Origin: Marispirochaeta sp.
Lineage (GTDB): Bacteria > Spirochaetota > Spirochaetia > JC444 > Marispirochaetaceae
Direction of reading: 5' to 3'
NCBI RefSeq assembly: GCF_963668165.1
Contig: NZ_OY764209.1
Location: 248,001-312,000 of the forward strand
Length of the DNA: 64,000 bases
The notes beneath the pieces are model-generated. The model searched no databases. It was not told where the DNA came from and saw nothing but the letters and a program-made list of their open reading frames with translations. Positions 35,446-44,132 of this stretch are shown here, one piece after another (positions within the stretch are counted from its first letter, which is position 1; each line of letters opens with the position of its first letter). A program made the position numbers and the translations under genes.

Positions 35446-36974
35446 ATTACTGTCTGATGGCTGTTATCGACATCGGATCCACGGCGATCCGGATGCTGAT
35501 AGCAGAGATCGATGAACAGAATAACTGGCGCATTGTAGAATCCGCGGGAAAATCCATTCCCCTGGGTCGGGACGCTTTTACCACCGGCCGCATCGGCACG
35601 AAAGCCCTGAAACAGGCGGTTGTAATTCTTAAGGGTTTTATTGAGATCCTCAAGGGCTGGAATATAGCCCCCGAAGACGTCAAAGCCATCGCTACCTCGG
35701 CAGTACGGGAAGCGGCTAACCGGGACACCTTTATCGACCGGGTAGCGATTCAGACGGGTATAATGATTACCATCGCCGACGGGATAGAGGAGAACCGTCT
35801 AACCTATATCGCCGTACAGTATGCCCTGGCGCCCATCAGCGCCCAGATCGGCCGTTCCAATTCCCTGATTATGGAGGTCGGAGGCGGCAGTACAGAACTG
35901 ATGCTGCTGCAGCGCAACCGCATGGTAGCCGCCCACTCCCTGAAAATCGGCACCGTACGCACCCAGCAGCAGGTACTCAACTCCCTGGGATACAAAGAAC
36001 ATATGGGCCAGTACATCGCCGAAAGCGTTCAAACCCTCAAAGACCATCTGGACAGGGAGTTTGAACTTAAGCGGATCAAGCATTTTGTCGCCGTCGGCGG
36101 AGACGCCCGGGTTGCCGCCAGCCAGGTCGGACAACAAAAACACGAGTTCTACACAATTGTACAGAAAGCGGATTTTTACCGTTTCGTTGCCCGGATCTCG
36201 GGCTTAAGTGTAGAAGAAATCATGGACACCCTGCAGATACCCTATGCCACGGCGGAGCTGCTGACCCCAGGCCTGATTCTGTACCAGGAATTCCTGGAAG
36301 CAACAGCCGCAGAAGAGCTGATCGTTCCGTCAATCAGCATCCGGGAAGGGGCCCTCCTCAGCTACACTCTGCATCAGGGCCACGCGGTGCGGGAAAAGTT
36401 TATCGACCAGATCAAAGCCTCATCCGTAAGCCTGGGACGGAAATACCACTATGACGAAAAGCACGCCCGCCAGGTTACCCGTATGGCCTTAAAACTATTC
36501 GATGACCTTAAAAAAGACTTTCAGCTGAAGCCGGAAGGGCGGCTCCTCCTTGAGGTCTCAGGCATCCTGCACGATGTCGGCACCTACATTCGGACCGCCG
36601 GACACCACAAGCACGGACAGTATCTGGTGGAAAATTCAGACATTTTCGGCCTGACCAGGGAGGACATCCAGATTGTCTCCAACGTTGTCCGCTTTCACCG
36701 CAAACGGGCACCAAATCCTTCGAATCTCAGCTATACCCAGCTTCCCAGAAAAGACAGACTCCGGGTACTCAAACTGGCTGCGATTCTTCGGATTGCCGAT
36801 GCCCTGGACAGGGGGCATAACGGAAGAATACGCGGCATCCGCCTGGAGAGAGACGAAAACCGTCTAATTATCAATTGTAACTACAGCGGCGATATTGCCG
36901 TTGAGCGGGCGGGGGTCGCGGAAAAGAAGGACCTTTTTGAAGAAGTCTTCGGCCTGAAGGTAATACTGCGTTAA
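35442..36974 (+). CDS. ppx: Ppx/GppA exopolyphosphatase with HD domain
   Basis: A 510-residue phosphatase of the actin-like fold: MAVIDIGSTAIRMLIAEID at the start, a second phosphate loop EVGGGSTELMLL near residue 147. The C-terminal half is an HD-type domain (SGILHDVGTYIRTAGHHKHG). It degrades polyphosphate and/or pppGpp. It is followed within a few bases by Ppk1, so the cell makes both arms of polyphosphate turnover from one transcript. Confidence 0.9.
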   Translation: MNYCLMAVIDIGSTAIRMLIAEIDEQNNWRIVESAGKSIPLGRDAFTTGRIGTKALKQAVVILKGFIEILKGWNIAPEDVKAIATSAVREAANRDTFIDRVAIQTGIMITIADGIEENRLTYIAVQYALAPISAQIGRSNSLIMEVGGGSTELMLLQRNRMVAAHSLKIGTVRTQQQVLNSLGYKEHMGQYIAESVQTLKDHLDREFELKRIKHFVAVGGDARVAASQVGQQKHEFYTIVQKADFYRFVARISGLSVEEIMDTLQIPYATAELLTPGLILYQEFLEATAAEELIVPSISIREGALLSYTLHQGHAVREKFIDQIKASSVSLGRKYHYDEKHARQVTRMALKLFDDLKKDFQLKPEGRLLLEVSGILHDVGTYIRTAGHHKHGQYLVENSDIFGLTREDIQIVSNVVRFHRKRAPNPSNLSYTQLPRKDRLRVLKLAAILRIADALDRGHNGRIRGIRLERDENRLIINCNYSGDIAVERAGVAEKKDLFEEVFGLKVILR

Positions 36975-36986
36975 GGAACGGTGAAA

Positions 36987-39110
36987 ATGAGTAAGACAAA
37001 GAAATCACCCAGGTACAGGTTTTTTAACAGGGAACTAAGCTGGCTGGAATTCAACCGCAGGGTCCTCTCTGAAGGGCTGGATTCGTCGGTCCCCCTGCTT
37101 GAGAGAATGAAGTTCCTTGCCATTACAAGCTCAAACTTTGACGAATTCTTTATGGTGCGGGTGGCAACACTCAAACGGGCAGTTCGCCACGGCGACATGA
37201 TAAACTGTCCCTCCGGGTTACGCCCCTCGGAGCAGCTTGAAGAAATAGACCGCCGGGTCCGCTCAATAGTGAATGAACAGTATGAATGCCTGAAAGGCAA
37301 ACTTATTCCCTCCTTAAGAAAAGTGGGGGTCGATTACGCTCCGCCGGAGAAGTGGAACCAGCAGCAGCTGAGGGCCATTACAGCCCTCTTTAACGAAGAA
37401 ATCTTTCCTGTGATCAGTCCGGTCAGGATTACCGAAGAGGAACCTTTCCCCTTTATATGCGGACTCCGTCTGCATATTCTCTTTGCCCTGCGCCGGCCGG
37501 AGAACGCGGAAGAAGAGTTTGCCCTGGTGCAAATCCCCGAAGCCCAGCAGAGGGTTATATTCATTCCTGATCCCGGTACCAACAAGACCTTTACCCTGCT
37601 GGACGATATCATTCTCTACATGGCGGAAAACCTCTTTCCCGGATACGGGGTAACGGAAGCCGCTATCTTCCGGGTTACCCGGGACGCTGATATGGGAGTT
37701 GATGAACAGCGGGATGAAGACTTCGTAGAGGCTATGGAAGAGATCATACAGAGCCGCCGCACAAGCCGGGTTGTACGGCTGGAGATCAACACCCCCTCCG
37801 ATAAGCTGAAATGCCTGATTATAGAGAAACTGGAAATCGATGAAAAGGATATTTACTCCATCGACGGACCTGTTGACCTGAAAAGCCTGATGAACCTGGC
37901 TCTGTCCCAGAGTGATAAGAAACTGCATGATCCGGAATGGCAGAGCTATCGTCCGGTGGAGATTGACGAGGATGAAAACCTGTGGGATGCCCTGAAAGAA
38001 CGGGATATTCTGCTGCATCATCCCTACGAAAGCTTTGATGTCCTGGTTCAGCTGCTGCAGCTGGCAAGCCAGGACCCGGGAGTTCTTGCCATCAAGATGA
38101 CCCTGTACCGGACTTCCGGATCATCTCCAATTGTACGGGCCTTAAAAGAGGCCGCCGCCAACGGCAAGCACGTTACCGCTGTGGTAGAACTGAAGGCGCG
38201 CTTCGATGAGGAACGCAATATCCGTTGGGCGGAGGAACTCGAACGCTCCGGGGTGATTGTGGTCTATGGTATCGCTCATTTGAAGATCCATGCTAAAGCC
38301 CTTATGATTGTCCGTCGGGAGGAAGACCGTATCCGCCGTTATGTGCATCTGGGAACAGGTAATTACAACGACTCAACAGCGAAATTCTACACCGATATGG
38401 GGCTTCTGACCTCGAACGAGGAGATCAGCCAGGACATCGCCCTGGTCTTCAATGCGATAACCGGCTACTCCAACATACCTGAACTGCGGCAGCTTGCGAT
38501 GGCCCCAGTCACCTTGAAAAGACGGATACTGAACCTGATTGAGCGAGAATCCTCAAGATCAAGCAAGGATTCTCCGGGTTATATTTGCGCCAAGATGAAC
38601 TCCCTGGCCGATTCCGATGTCATTAAAGCCCTCTACATGGCTTCTCAGGCAGGGGTCAGGATAGACTTGAATGTTCGGGGAATCTGTATGCTGGTCCCGG
38701 GTGTAAAAGGCTTAAGTGAGAACATCACGGTCGTGTCTATCATTGACCGATACCTGGAACACACACGGCTGTTTTTCTTTCAGAATGGGGGGAACGATGA
38801 GTACTACCTTTCCAGCGCAGACTGGATGCCCCGCAACCTGGAACGCAGGGTAGAACTGATGTTCCCGGTTATCCAGGAGTACCACAAGCGGCGGCTGTCC
38901 GAGATCCTGTCCATCTATTTCAATTCCAACATAAAGAGTCACGAGTTGATGCCCGACGGTACCTATCGTCGGCTTGAGCCGGAACCCGGGGAAGAACCTC
39001 TGCGGGCGCAGGAAGAGTTTCATCGTCTGGCATACCGCAAGGCCGATCTCATACCTGTTTCACCCAGGAGGGAGTTCACCGTACGCAGGAAGCCCCCCAA
39101 AGTAGACTGA
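36987..39110 (+). CDS. ppk1: Polyphosphate kinase 1
   Basis: Reversible polymerisation of the ATP gamma-phosphate into polyphosphate. About 707 residues with all four Ppk1 domains: N-terminal RFFNRELSWLEFNRRVL, the phospholipase-D-like catalytic halves, and the autophosphorylated histidine in LKIHAKALMIVRR (His435 from the ATG). HLGTGNYNDSTAKFYTDMGL follows. I use the ATG at 36987, seven to eight bases behind AAGGAA; an in-frame GTG lies six bases earlier. Confidence 0.95.
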   Translation: MSKTKKSPRYRFFNRELSWLEFNRRVLSEGLDSSVPLLERMKFLAITSSNFDEFFMVRVATLKRAVRHGDMINCPSGLRPSEQLEEIDRRVRSIVNEQYECLKGKLIPSLRKVGVDYAPPEKWNQQQLRAITALFNEEIFPVISPVRITEEEPFPFICGLRLHILFALRRPENAEEEFALVQIPEAQQRVIFIPDPGTNKTFTLLDDIILYMAENLFPGYGVTEAAIFRVTRDADMGVDEQRDEDFVEAMEEIIQSRRTSRVVRLEINTPSDKLKCLIIEKLEIDEKDIYSIDGPVDLKSLMNLALSQSDKKLHDPEWQSYRPVEIDEDENLWDALKERDILLHHPYESFDVLVQLLQLASQDPGVLAIKMTLYRTSGSSPIVRALKEAAANGKHVTAVVELKARFDEERNIRWAEELERSGVIVVYGIAHLKIHAKALMIVRREEDRIRRYVHLGTGNYNDSTAKFYTDMGLLTSNEEISQDIALVFNAITGYSNIPELRQLAMAPVTLKRRILNLIERESSRSSKDSPGYICAKMNSLADSDVIKALYMASQAGVRIDLNVRGICMLVPGVKGLSENITVVSIIDRYLEHTRLFFFQNGGNDEYYLSSADWMPRNLERRVELMFPVIQEYHKRRLSEILSIYFNSNIKSHELMPDGTYRRLEPEPGEEPLRAQEEFHRLAYRKADLIPVSPRREFTVRRKPPKVD

Positions 39111-39231
39111 TGAACCTGGATCACAACCAGAAGAGTACATAACAGTGGACCAATTTGGTCGTAGCGAGTGGATTTTACCGGGAATCCATGGATATTTAAC
39201 TTTTTTTATGGATTTCTTACCCGTCCTAGCA

Positions 39232-39317
39232 TACAATGAGAATGGAGTAACTTACGAGGACGTTTCAGCTTCTTCCATCGGGGGCCGCCTGCATATTCAG
39301 TCAGGCGGTCTTTTTTT
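39232..39317 (+). ncRNA. Candidate small RNA or late terminator between ppk1 and the YihY gene
   Basis: The 226-base gap holds a strong terminator: CCGCCTG (39285-39291), ten-base loop, CAGGCGG (39302-39308), then TCTTTTTTT. A -10-like TACAAT at 39232-39237 could start a transcript of about 75 bases ending there, but its -35 is poor. Without that promoter the hairpin is simply the ppk1 terminator. A palindrome ATCCATGGAT with a T-run at about 39184-39207 lies further upstream. Confidence 0.35.
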
Positions 39318-39336
39318 GCCCTGGTATAAGCTTACC

Positions 39337-40179
39337 TCAGCTCTGAGATTCCGGGGGCTTTTCCAGAGCTTCCTTCCCGTCAAATCTTTTAACAGATGAA
39401 TAATACCTGACCAGTAGAGTCGAGAATATTATTATCTCCGCAAGGACCCGCAAAAAGATGGTATAACTGACTGCAGTGGCGAGAGCTCCGTATACAATAA
39501 ACCTTCTTCCGGCGTAGCGAATCAGCATCCCTGCAAGATACGCGGTTATATGCCATGTTCCGGAGGCTGCAAAAGAGATAATCAAAAGCGGTATAACCCG
39601 CAAAGGCGTACCGGAATAGACAATCTGACAGAGGGCGAAAAACAGTGCGGTTAAAACCACCGCCAGGGATGTGGCAGCAAGGGGGAGAAGATCTCCTCCG
39701 ATCCCCAGGAATTCATGAACAATCTTGATTCCCAGAGAAAGGATGGCAGATGCGTACACAAGCAGAAGACTGGCCAGCACCATCCCCAGGGAAATAAGCC
39801 GGGCAAAAAGCCATGACCGCGGTTCTCCGCCGTGCATGGTTCTTATAATACGTTCAAGGGATTCAAAGAGAAAGAAAACTGTTACCGAAAAGATCCCCGC
39901 CGTCAAGGTACCAATGGCCCCCTTTGCCCTGCCGAGGTAGGCAATCTGATACCGAACTATCTCTGCCATCTGCATTGGAAGAAAGGTGAGGATTTCAGTC
40001 TCCAGGACTTCCTGCAGACCCGGAGCTAAATGGATCATCATGGCGGCAGTCCAGAAAACCAGAAACAGCAAGGGCAACAGCCCCAGCAGAAAGTTATAAG
40101 AGAGCCCTTTGGCCAGAAGCGGGCCATTCTCTGTATAGTAACGCCGCAGAATACGCCGTAATACCCCTGCATGATCCAT
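39337..40179 (-). CDS. YihY/BrkB-family membrane protein
   Basis: A 280-residue inner-membrane protein with six hydrophobic segments and the family's opening (AKGLSYNFLLGLLPLLFLVF) and core (FFLFESLERIIRTMHG, then GALATAVSYTIFLRVLAEII). Members were once called ribonuclease BN in error; the function is unknown. It is a single gene between the ppk1 terminator and the divergent ABC importer. Confidence 0.88.
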   Translation of the reverse strand: MDHAGVLRRILRRYYTENGPLLAKGLSYNFLLGLLPLLFLVFWTAAMMIHLAPGLQEVLETEILTFLPMQMAEIVRYQIAYLGRAKGAIGTLTAGIFSVTVFFLFESLERIIRTMHGGEPRSWLFARLISLGMVLASLLLVYASAILSLGIKIVHEFLGIGGDLLPLAATSLAVVLTALFFALCQIVYSGTPLRVIPLLIISFAASGTWHITAYLAGMLIRYAGRRFIVYGALATAVSYTIFLRVLAEIIIFSTLLVRYYSSVKRFDGKEALEKPPESQS

Positions 40180-40240
40180 ACCTATAGATTCTATCCTGTG
40201 TTGTGCATTTTAGGAAGAAGCTTTCTCCCTGACTATATCC

Positions 40241-40270
40241 TTGACCCTTGACAATTCCCCGGTGTATAAA
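40241..40270 (+). promoter_or_regulatory. Candidate promoter of the ABC importer operon
   Basis: TTGACC (40241-40246), 18-bp spacer, TATAAA (40265-40270), about 70 bases before the binding-protein start. No cobalamin riboswitch or B12 box was recognised in the 159-base gap. Confidence 0.45.
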
Positions 40271-40338
40271 AACGACAAAGTCACGGTTCGGACCCTTTCC
40301 CGGCCCGCCCGTCAGACTGTGGGCAAGGAGCTCGGTAC

Positions 40339-41286
40339 GTGCATAATCGCAGATTTTTTCATTCTTTGCCGTTAATACCTGCCCTGGTTCTAACGGTTTT
40401 AATATCTCCTCAACTAATCGCAGGCGGCTCTGCCGAGGAGACCCGTCCCAAAGCATCATCACATGCAGGGTATCCGATAACGATGGCCGACTCCTTTGAC
40501 CGCCGGGTAACAATCCCCGCCGAACCGGTGAGGATCGTATCCCTGGCACCGAATATAACGGAGATTCTCTTTGCGCTGGGAGAAGGATACCGGCTGGTGG
40601 GACGTTCCAGCTGGTGCGACTACCCTTCTGAAGTCCTTGAGATTCCCGATGCAGGCAGCCTGATGGAGCCCAATATCGAAAAGATCGCCTCCCTCAGCCC
40701 TGACCTGATTATCGCCTCCGCCCATTTTCAAAAAGAAAGCCTGAACAAACTCGAGCGTCTCGACGTGCCAGTGCTTATTCTCTTTGGACCCGAGAGTTTC
40801 GATGGACTTTTCCAGACCATCGATAAAGCAGCCGTTCTGGTGCAAGCCCAGGACAGAGCTGAAGAAATTGAACAAGAAATTCGGGGTAGAATCGACGCGG
40901 TTCGCAGCAAAGTGGCCGGTCTGCCGAAACCGAAGGTATATTACGTCATAGACTTCGGTGCCAGCGGCGATTACACCGCTGGAGGCAACACCTTCATTCA
41001 CCAGCTGCTGACTATGGCGGGAGCGCAGAACATTGCGGCCGGCCTGGAAGGATGGGCCTACAGTGTAGAAATGGTTGTCCAGGGCGATCCGGACCTTATA
41101 ATCTGTCCTGATCTTCCCGGCTTACAGGAGAGGCTTGTTAAGAGTCCCGGATACCGCAGCCTGAGAGCCGTTAAGGAAGGACGAATTCATCAAATTGACG
41201 TTGACCTTATCGACCGTCAGGGACCACGTTTAATCAAGGGGCTTGAAGTCATGGCAGAGATTATCCATCCCGGGGCTTTCAGGTGA
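40339..41286 (+). CDS. ABC transporter substrate-binding protein, cobalamin/iron-siderophore type
   Basis: A 315-residue periplasmic protein of the BtuF/FhuD class. A signal peptide at about 1-28 is followed by IVSLAPNITEILFALGEGYR, DAGSLMEPNIEKIASLSPDL and the long central helix of this class. There is no obvious lipobox cysteine. Its end overlaps the permease start (GTGA). The motif SLAPNITEILFAL is most like BtuF, but vitamin B12, haem and siderophores cannot be told apart here. Confidence 0.85.
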   Translation: MHNRRFFHSLPLIPALVLTVLISPQLIAGGSAEETRPKASSHAGYPITMADSFDRRVTIPAEPVRIVSLAPNITEILFALGEGYRLVGRSSWCDYPSEVLEIPDAGSLMEPNIEKIASLSPDLIIASAHFQKESLNKLERLDVPVLILFGPESFDGLFQTIDKAAVLVQAQDRAEEIEQEIRGRIDAVRSKVAGLPKPKVYYVIDFGASGDYTAGGNTFIHQLLTMAGAQNIAAGLEGWAYSVEMVVQGDPDLIICPDLPGLQERLVKSPGYRSLRAVKEGRIHQIDVDLIDRQGPRLIKGLEVMAEIIHPGAFR

Positions 41287-42326
41287 ATGAAGCCCCCCGA
41301 AAAACCCTGATCGGAGTCCTCAGCCTTGCCCTGCCATTTATTCTATCGGCGGTTATTCTGGGTTCCGCCTCCTTCGGTTCTGCGAATATCGGATTCAGGG
41401 ACTCAAGCGGCATTATCCTGAATCGTATCTTTCCTTTCCTTGACTGGCACTACCCCCGGACCATGGAACTCATTATTCTCCAGATTCGGCTGCCCCGTAT
41501 TATTCTTGCCCTGCTGGTAGGTACCGGACTTGCCGCGGGCGGGGTCGTCTTTCAGGGGGTTTTTCGCAATCCAATGGCGGACCCCTATGTTCTGGGGGTC
41601 TCCTCCGGGGCTGCCTTCGGAGTCACTCTGGCTATGGTTACCGGGGCCGCTGCCCTGCCCCTGCTGGGAACAGGTCTGGTACCGGCTTCCGCATTCCTCG
41701 GCGCCATGGCGGCAACCTTGCTGGTACTGGGAGTGGCTGGAGGCATCCAGGACAGTTCACTGATAAGTCTGCTTTTGGCAGGAATAGCTGTGAGCTTTCT
41801 CCTTTCCGCCGGGATTTCTCTTATGATGTACCTGAACCGCGAGCAGGTTGAATCTATCGTTATCTGGACCTTCGGCAGCTTTTCCGCTGCCGGATGGGAA
41901 CAGATACTGCTGGCAGGCCCCATAATACTAGCGGGGTCGGTGCTGATCTTTTTCTTCAGCCGTGACCTGGACCTCCTTAGTCTGGGTGAAGACACGGCCA
42001 GCACTCTGGGGCTGCATGTTCCGCGGACCCGTCTTTTCCTGCTTGTATGCGCCACCCTGATCAGCGCCGCCGCTGTTATGGTAAGCGGTATAATCGGTTT
42101 TGTAGGTCTGATCGTTCCCCACGCTGTCCGTATTATCACCGGACCGCGCCACAAACTGCTTATTCCCTGGGCTATGTTCAGCGGAGCCCTTTTCTGCGTT
42201 CTGAGCGACATTCTGGCACGAACACTGCTGGAGCCAACGGAAATCCCTGTAGGGATCATAACCGCTCTCTTCGGCGCCCCCTATTTTCTCTATTTGCTGC
42301 GTAGAAGATCGAAGGGGTCATCATGA
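41283..42326 (+). CDS. FecCD-family ABC permease
   Basis: A 347-residue inner-membrane permease with about ten helices and the BtuC/FecCD landmarks RLPRIILALLVGTGLAAGG, FRNPMADPYVLGVSSGAA and GIIGFVGLIVPHAVRII. GTG start at 41283. The next gene starts inside its 3' end (ATGA). It forms a homodimeric channel with the flanking binding protein and ATPase. Confidence 0.92.
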   Translation: MNEAPRKTLIGVLSLALPFILSAVILGSASFGSANIGFRDSSGIILNRIFPFLDWHYPRTMELIILQIRLPRIILALLVGTGLAAGGVVFQGVFRNPMADPYVLGVSSGAAFGVTLAMVTGAAALPLLGTGLVPASAFLGAMAATLLVLGVAGGIQDSSLISLLLAGIAVSFLLSAGISLMMYLNREQVESIVIWTFGSFSAAGWEQILLAGPIILAGSVLIFFFSRDLDLLSLGEDTASTLGLHVPRTRLFLLVCATLISAAAVMVSGIIGFVGLIVPHAVRIITGPRHKLLIPWAMFSGALFCVLSDILARTLLEPTEIPVGIITALFGAPYFLYLLRRRSKGSS

Positions 42327-43102
42327 GCGATGAACTTGAAGCCAGAGAAGTCTTCTTCTCCTACGGGGATCATCAGGTTGTCCGGAACGTGTCCCTCATG
42401 GTACGCCCTGGTGAGTTTACTGCCATTATTGGCCCCAACGGGTCCGGAAAAACCACCCTGCTGAAAAACCTGCTTCGCATACTGAACCCCGAAAAGGGAA
42501 TGGTTCTGCTGGACGGCCGGGATATTAATGGATTGTCCCGCAGGGAATATGCACGGTCTGCGGGCAGTGTTCCCCAAAACCCCGCACTGGATTATGAATA
42601 CAGTGTAAAAGAGATAGTCCTCATGGGGAGGTATCCCCATCTTGGACGCTTTCAGAGCCTGAGTCCCCGGGACCATGAAATTGCCCGAAAGGCCATGCTC
42701 CGGGCGGACATTCTTGATCTGCAGCACCATCGAATCACTCAGGTTTCCGGAGGAGAGGCTCAACGGGTGGTTATAGCCCGTGCATTGACCCAGGAACCCC
42801 GGATCCTCGCCCTGGATGAGCCGACTAATCATCTGGACATCCGGCACCAAGCGGCGATTCTTACGCTACTCAAGGAACTCTGCCGCGACCAGGGAATAGC
42901 TGTAGTAGCCATACTGCATGACCTCAACTTTGCTCTCAGCTACGGGGATACGGTCCTGCTTCTGCAGGAAGGCTCAGTTTTTCGGAGCGGTAACGCCCGG
43001 GAGGTTCTGACCCCTGAGGCAATACGGGCCGTTTACGGGGTAGAAGCGGCGATCACCGAGAATCCCTTTACCGGCTCACCCCATATCGTCTACCGTATGT
43101 AA
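42323..43102 (+). CDS. ABC transporter ATPase, FecE/BtuD type
   Basis: A 259-residue ATP-binding subunit. Walker A GPNGSGKTTLLKNLL (about residues 36-50), Q-loop in VPQNPAL, signature VSGGEAQRVVIARAL and Walker B ILALDEPTNHLD are all intact, as is the H-loop (AILHDLNFAL). It completes the importer encoded from 40339. Confidence 0.94.
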   Translation: MSDELEAREVFFSYGDHQVVRNVSLMVRPGEFTAIIGPNGSGKTTLLKNLLRILNPEKGMVLLDGRDINGLSRREYARSAGSVPQNPALDYEYSVKEIVLMGRYPHLGRFQSLSPRDHEIARKAMLRADILDLQHHRITQVSGGEAQRVVIARALTQEPRILALDEPTNHLDIRHQAAILTLLKELCRDQGIAVVAILHDLNFALSYGDTVLLLQEGSVFRSGNAREVLTPEAIRAVYGVEAAITENPFTGSPHIVYRM

Positions 43103-43161
43103 ACATTCCCTTGTCCCTGTCAGACACCAGGACTATATTCTACACACAAGGAGTTTATCAA

Positions 43162-44124
43162 ATGAAGTATATAATTTATGGCACAGATCCGGAAAAGGCC
43201 GATGACGAACTAATCAAACAGATACAAACCCTTGCACCGGAGTACAAGGTAGTCTGCGGTAAAACCGAAGAAGAACTTGCTCCCTGGTTGGCGAATGCGG
43301 AGCTTGCATTCCGGGAGATAGATATCGATGTGCTTCTGAAGATGCCATCCCTGAAATGGTACCAGGCCTGGACTGCCGGTGTCGATCACCTGTTGGAAGA
43401 TCCCCGAATTATGGAGAGTTCCTTCAAGATCAGTACCGCCAGCGGAATCCATCCGGTGGCTTTGACAGAACATATCTTTGCCCTGCTTCTGACCCTGTCC
43501 AGGGGTTTACAATACTCCCAGGGGTTCCGCAGGCAGCACAGCTGGAAAAAGGTACCCGCCTTGAGGATCTTTGAACTGGAAGGAAAAACCATGCTGATCC
43601 TCGGAGCCGGGGCCATCGGGCGTCGCAGCGCTACCATCGCCAGGGCATTCGGAATGCGGGTAATCGCGGCGAAGCGCCGTCACCTTGACCGGCTGGGACC
43701 CTTTGATGAAGTAGTCCCTTGGGAAGGCTTCCGGGAATACCTGAAAACCGCAGACGTGGTGTTGAACATTCTCCCCCTGACGCATGAAACCGAGGGCTTC
43801 TTTGGAGCAGCGGAGTTCAAACTGATGCGTTCAGAGTCGGTCTTTATCAATGTTGGCCGGGGAAAAACCGTCCATACCGACGCATTGCTTGATGCTCTTG
43901 AGAATGGAACCATCGCCGGAGCCTGCCTGGATGTTATAGATCCGGAACCCCTGGGTAAAGAATCCCCGGCATGGGAGATGGAGAACCTGATTCTCACCGG
44001 ACACTACGCGGGGATAACCCCGAAATATGAGGAGCGGGGCAACGCCCTCTTTCTAAGTAACCTGGAGCTTTATATAAAAGGCCAGGAACCGGAGAACCTG
44101 GTAGACAGGGAACGGGGTTATTAA
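43162..44124 (+). CDS. D-isomer-specific 2-hydroxyacid dehydrogenase
   Basis: About 320 residues. NAD-binding LILGAGAIGRRSATIARAFG, catalytic Arg in INVGRGKTVHTDAL, Glu in DVIDPEPLG and His in TGHYAG fit the family; the substrate (hydroxypyruvate, phosphoglycerate-like or other) is unknown. I start at ATG 43162 (MKYIIYGTD), with AAGGAG about ten bases upstream; an in-frame ATG at 43111 has none. It lies 60 bases after the importer ATPase and may not be part of that operon. Confidence 0.85.
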   Translation: MKYIIYGTDPEKADDELIKQIQTLAPEYKVVCGKTEEELAPWLANAELAFREIDIDVLLKMPSLKWYQAWTAGVDHLLEDPRIMESSFKISTASGIHPVALTEHIFALLLTLSRGLQYSQGFRRQHSWKKVPALRIFELEGKTMLILGAGAIGRRSATIARAFGMRVIAAKRRHLDRLGPFDEVVPWEGFREYLKTADVVLNILPLTHETEGFFGAAEFKLMRSESVFINVGRGKTVHTDALLDALENGTIAGACLDVIDPEPLGKESPAWEMENLILTGHYAGITPKYEERGNALFLSNLELYIKGQEPENLVDRERGY

Positions 44125-44132
44125 GCCCCGCC

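Noticed and set aside
39145..39399. 84-codon frame after ppk1
   Set aside because: It reads through a strong terminator hairpin and into the end of the opposed YihY gene, with no ribosome-binding site.
40180..40338. Cobalamin riboswitch ahead of the BtuF-like gene
   Set aside because: The gap is shorter than a typical cobalamin riboswitch and no B12-box-like sequence was seen.
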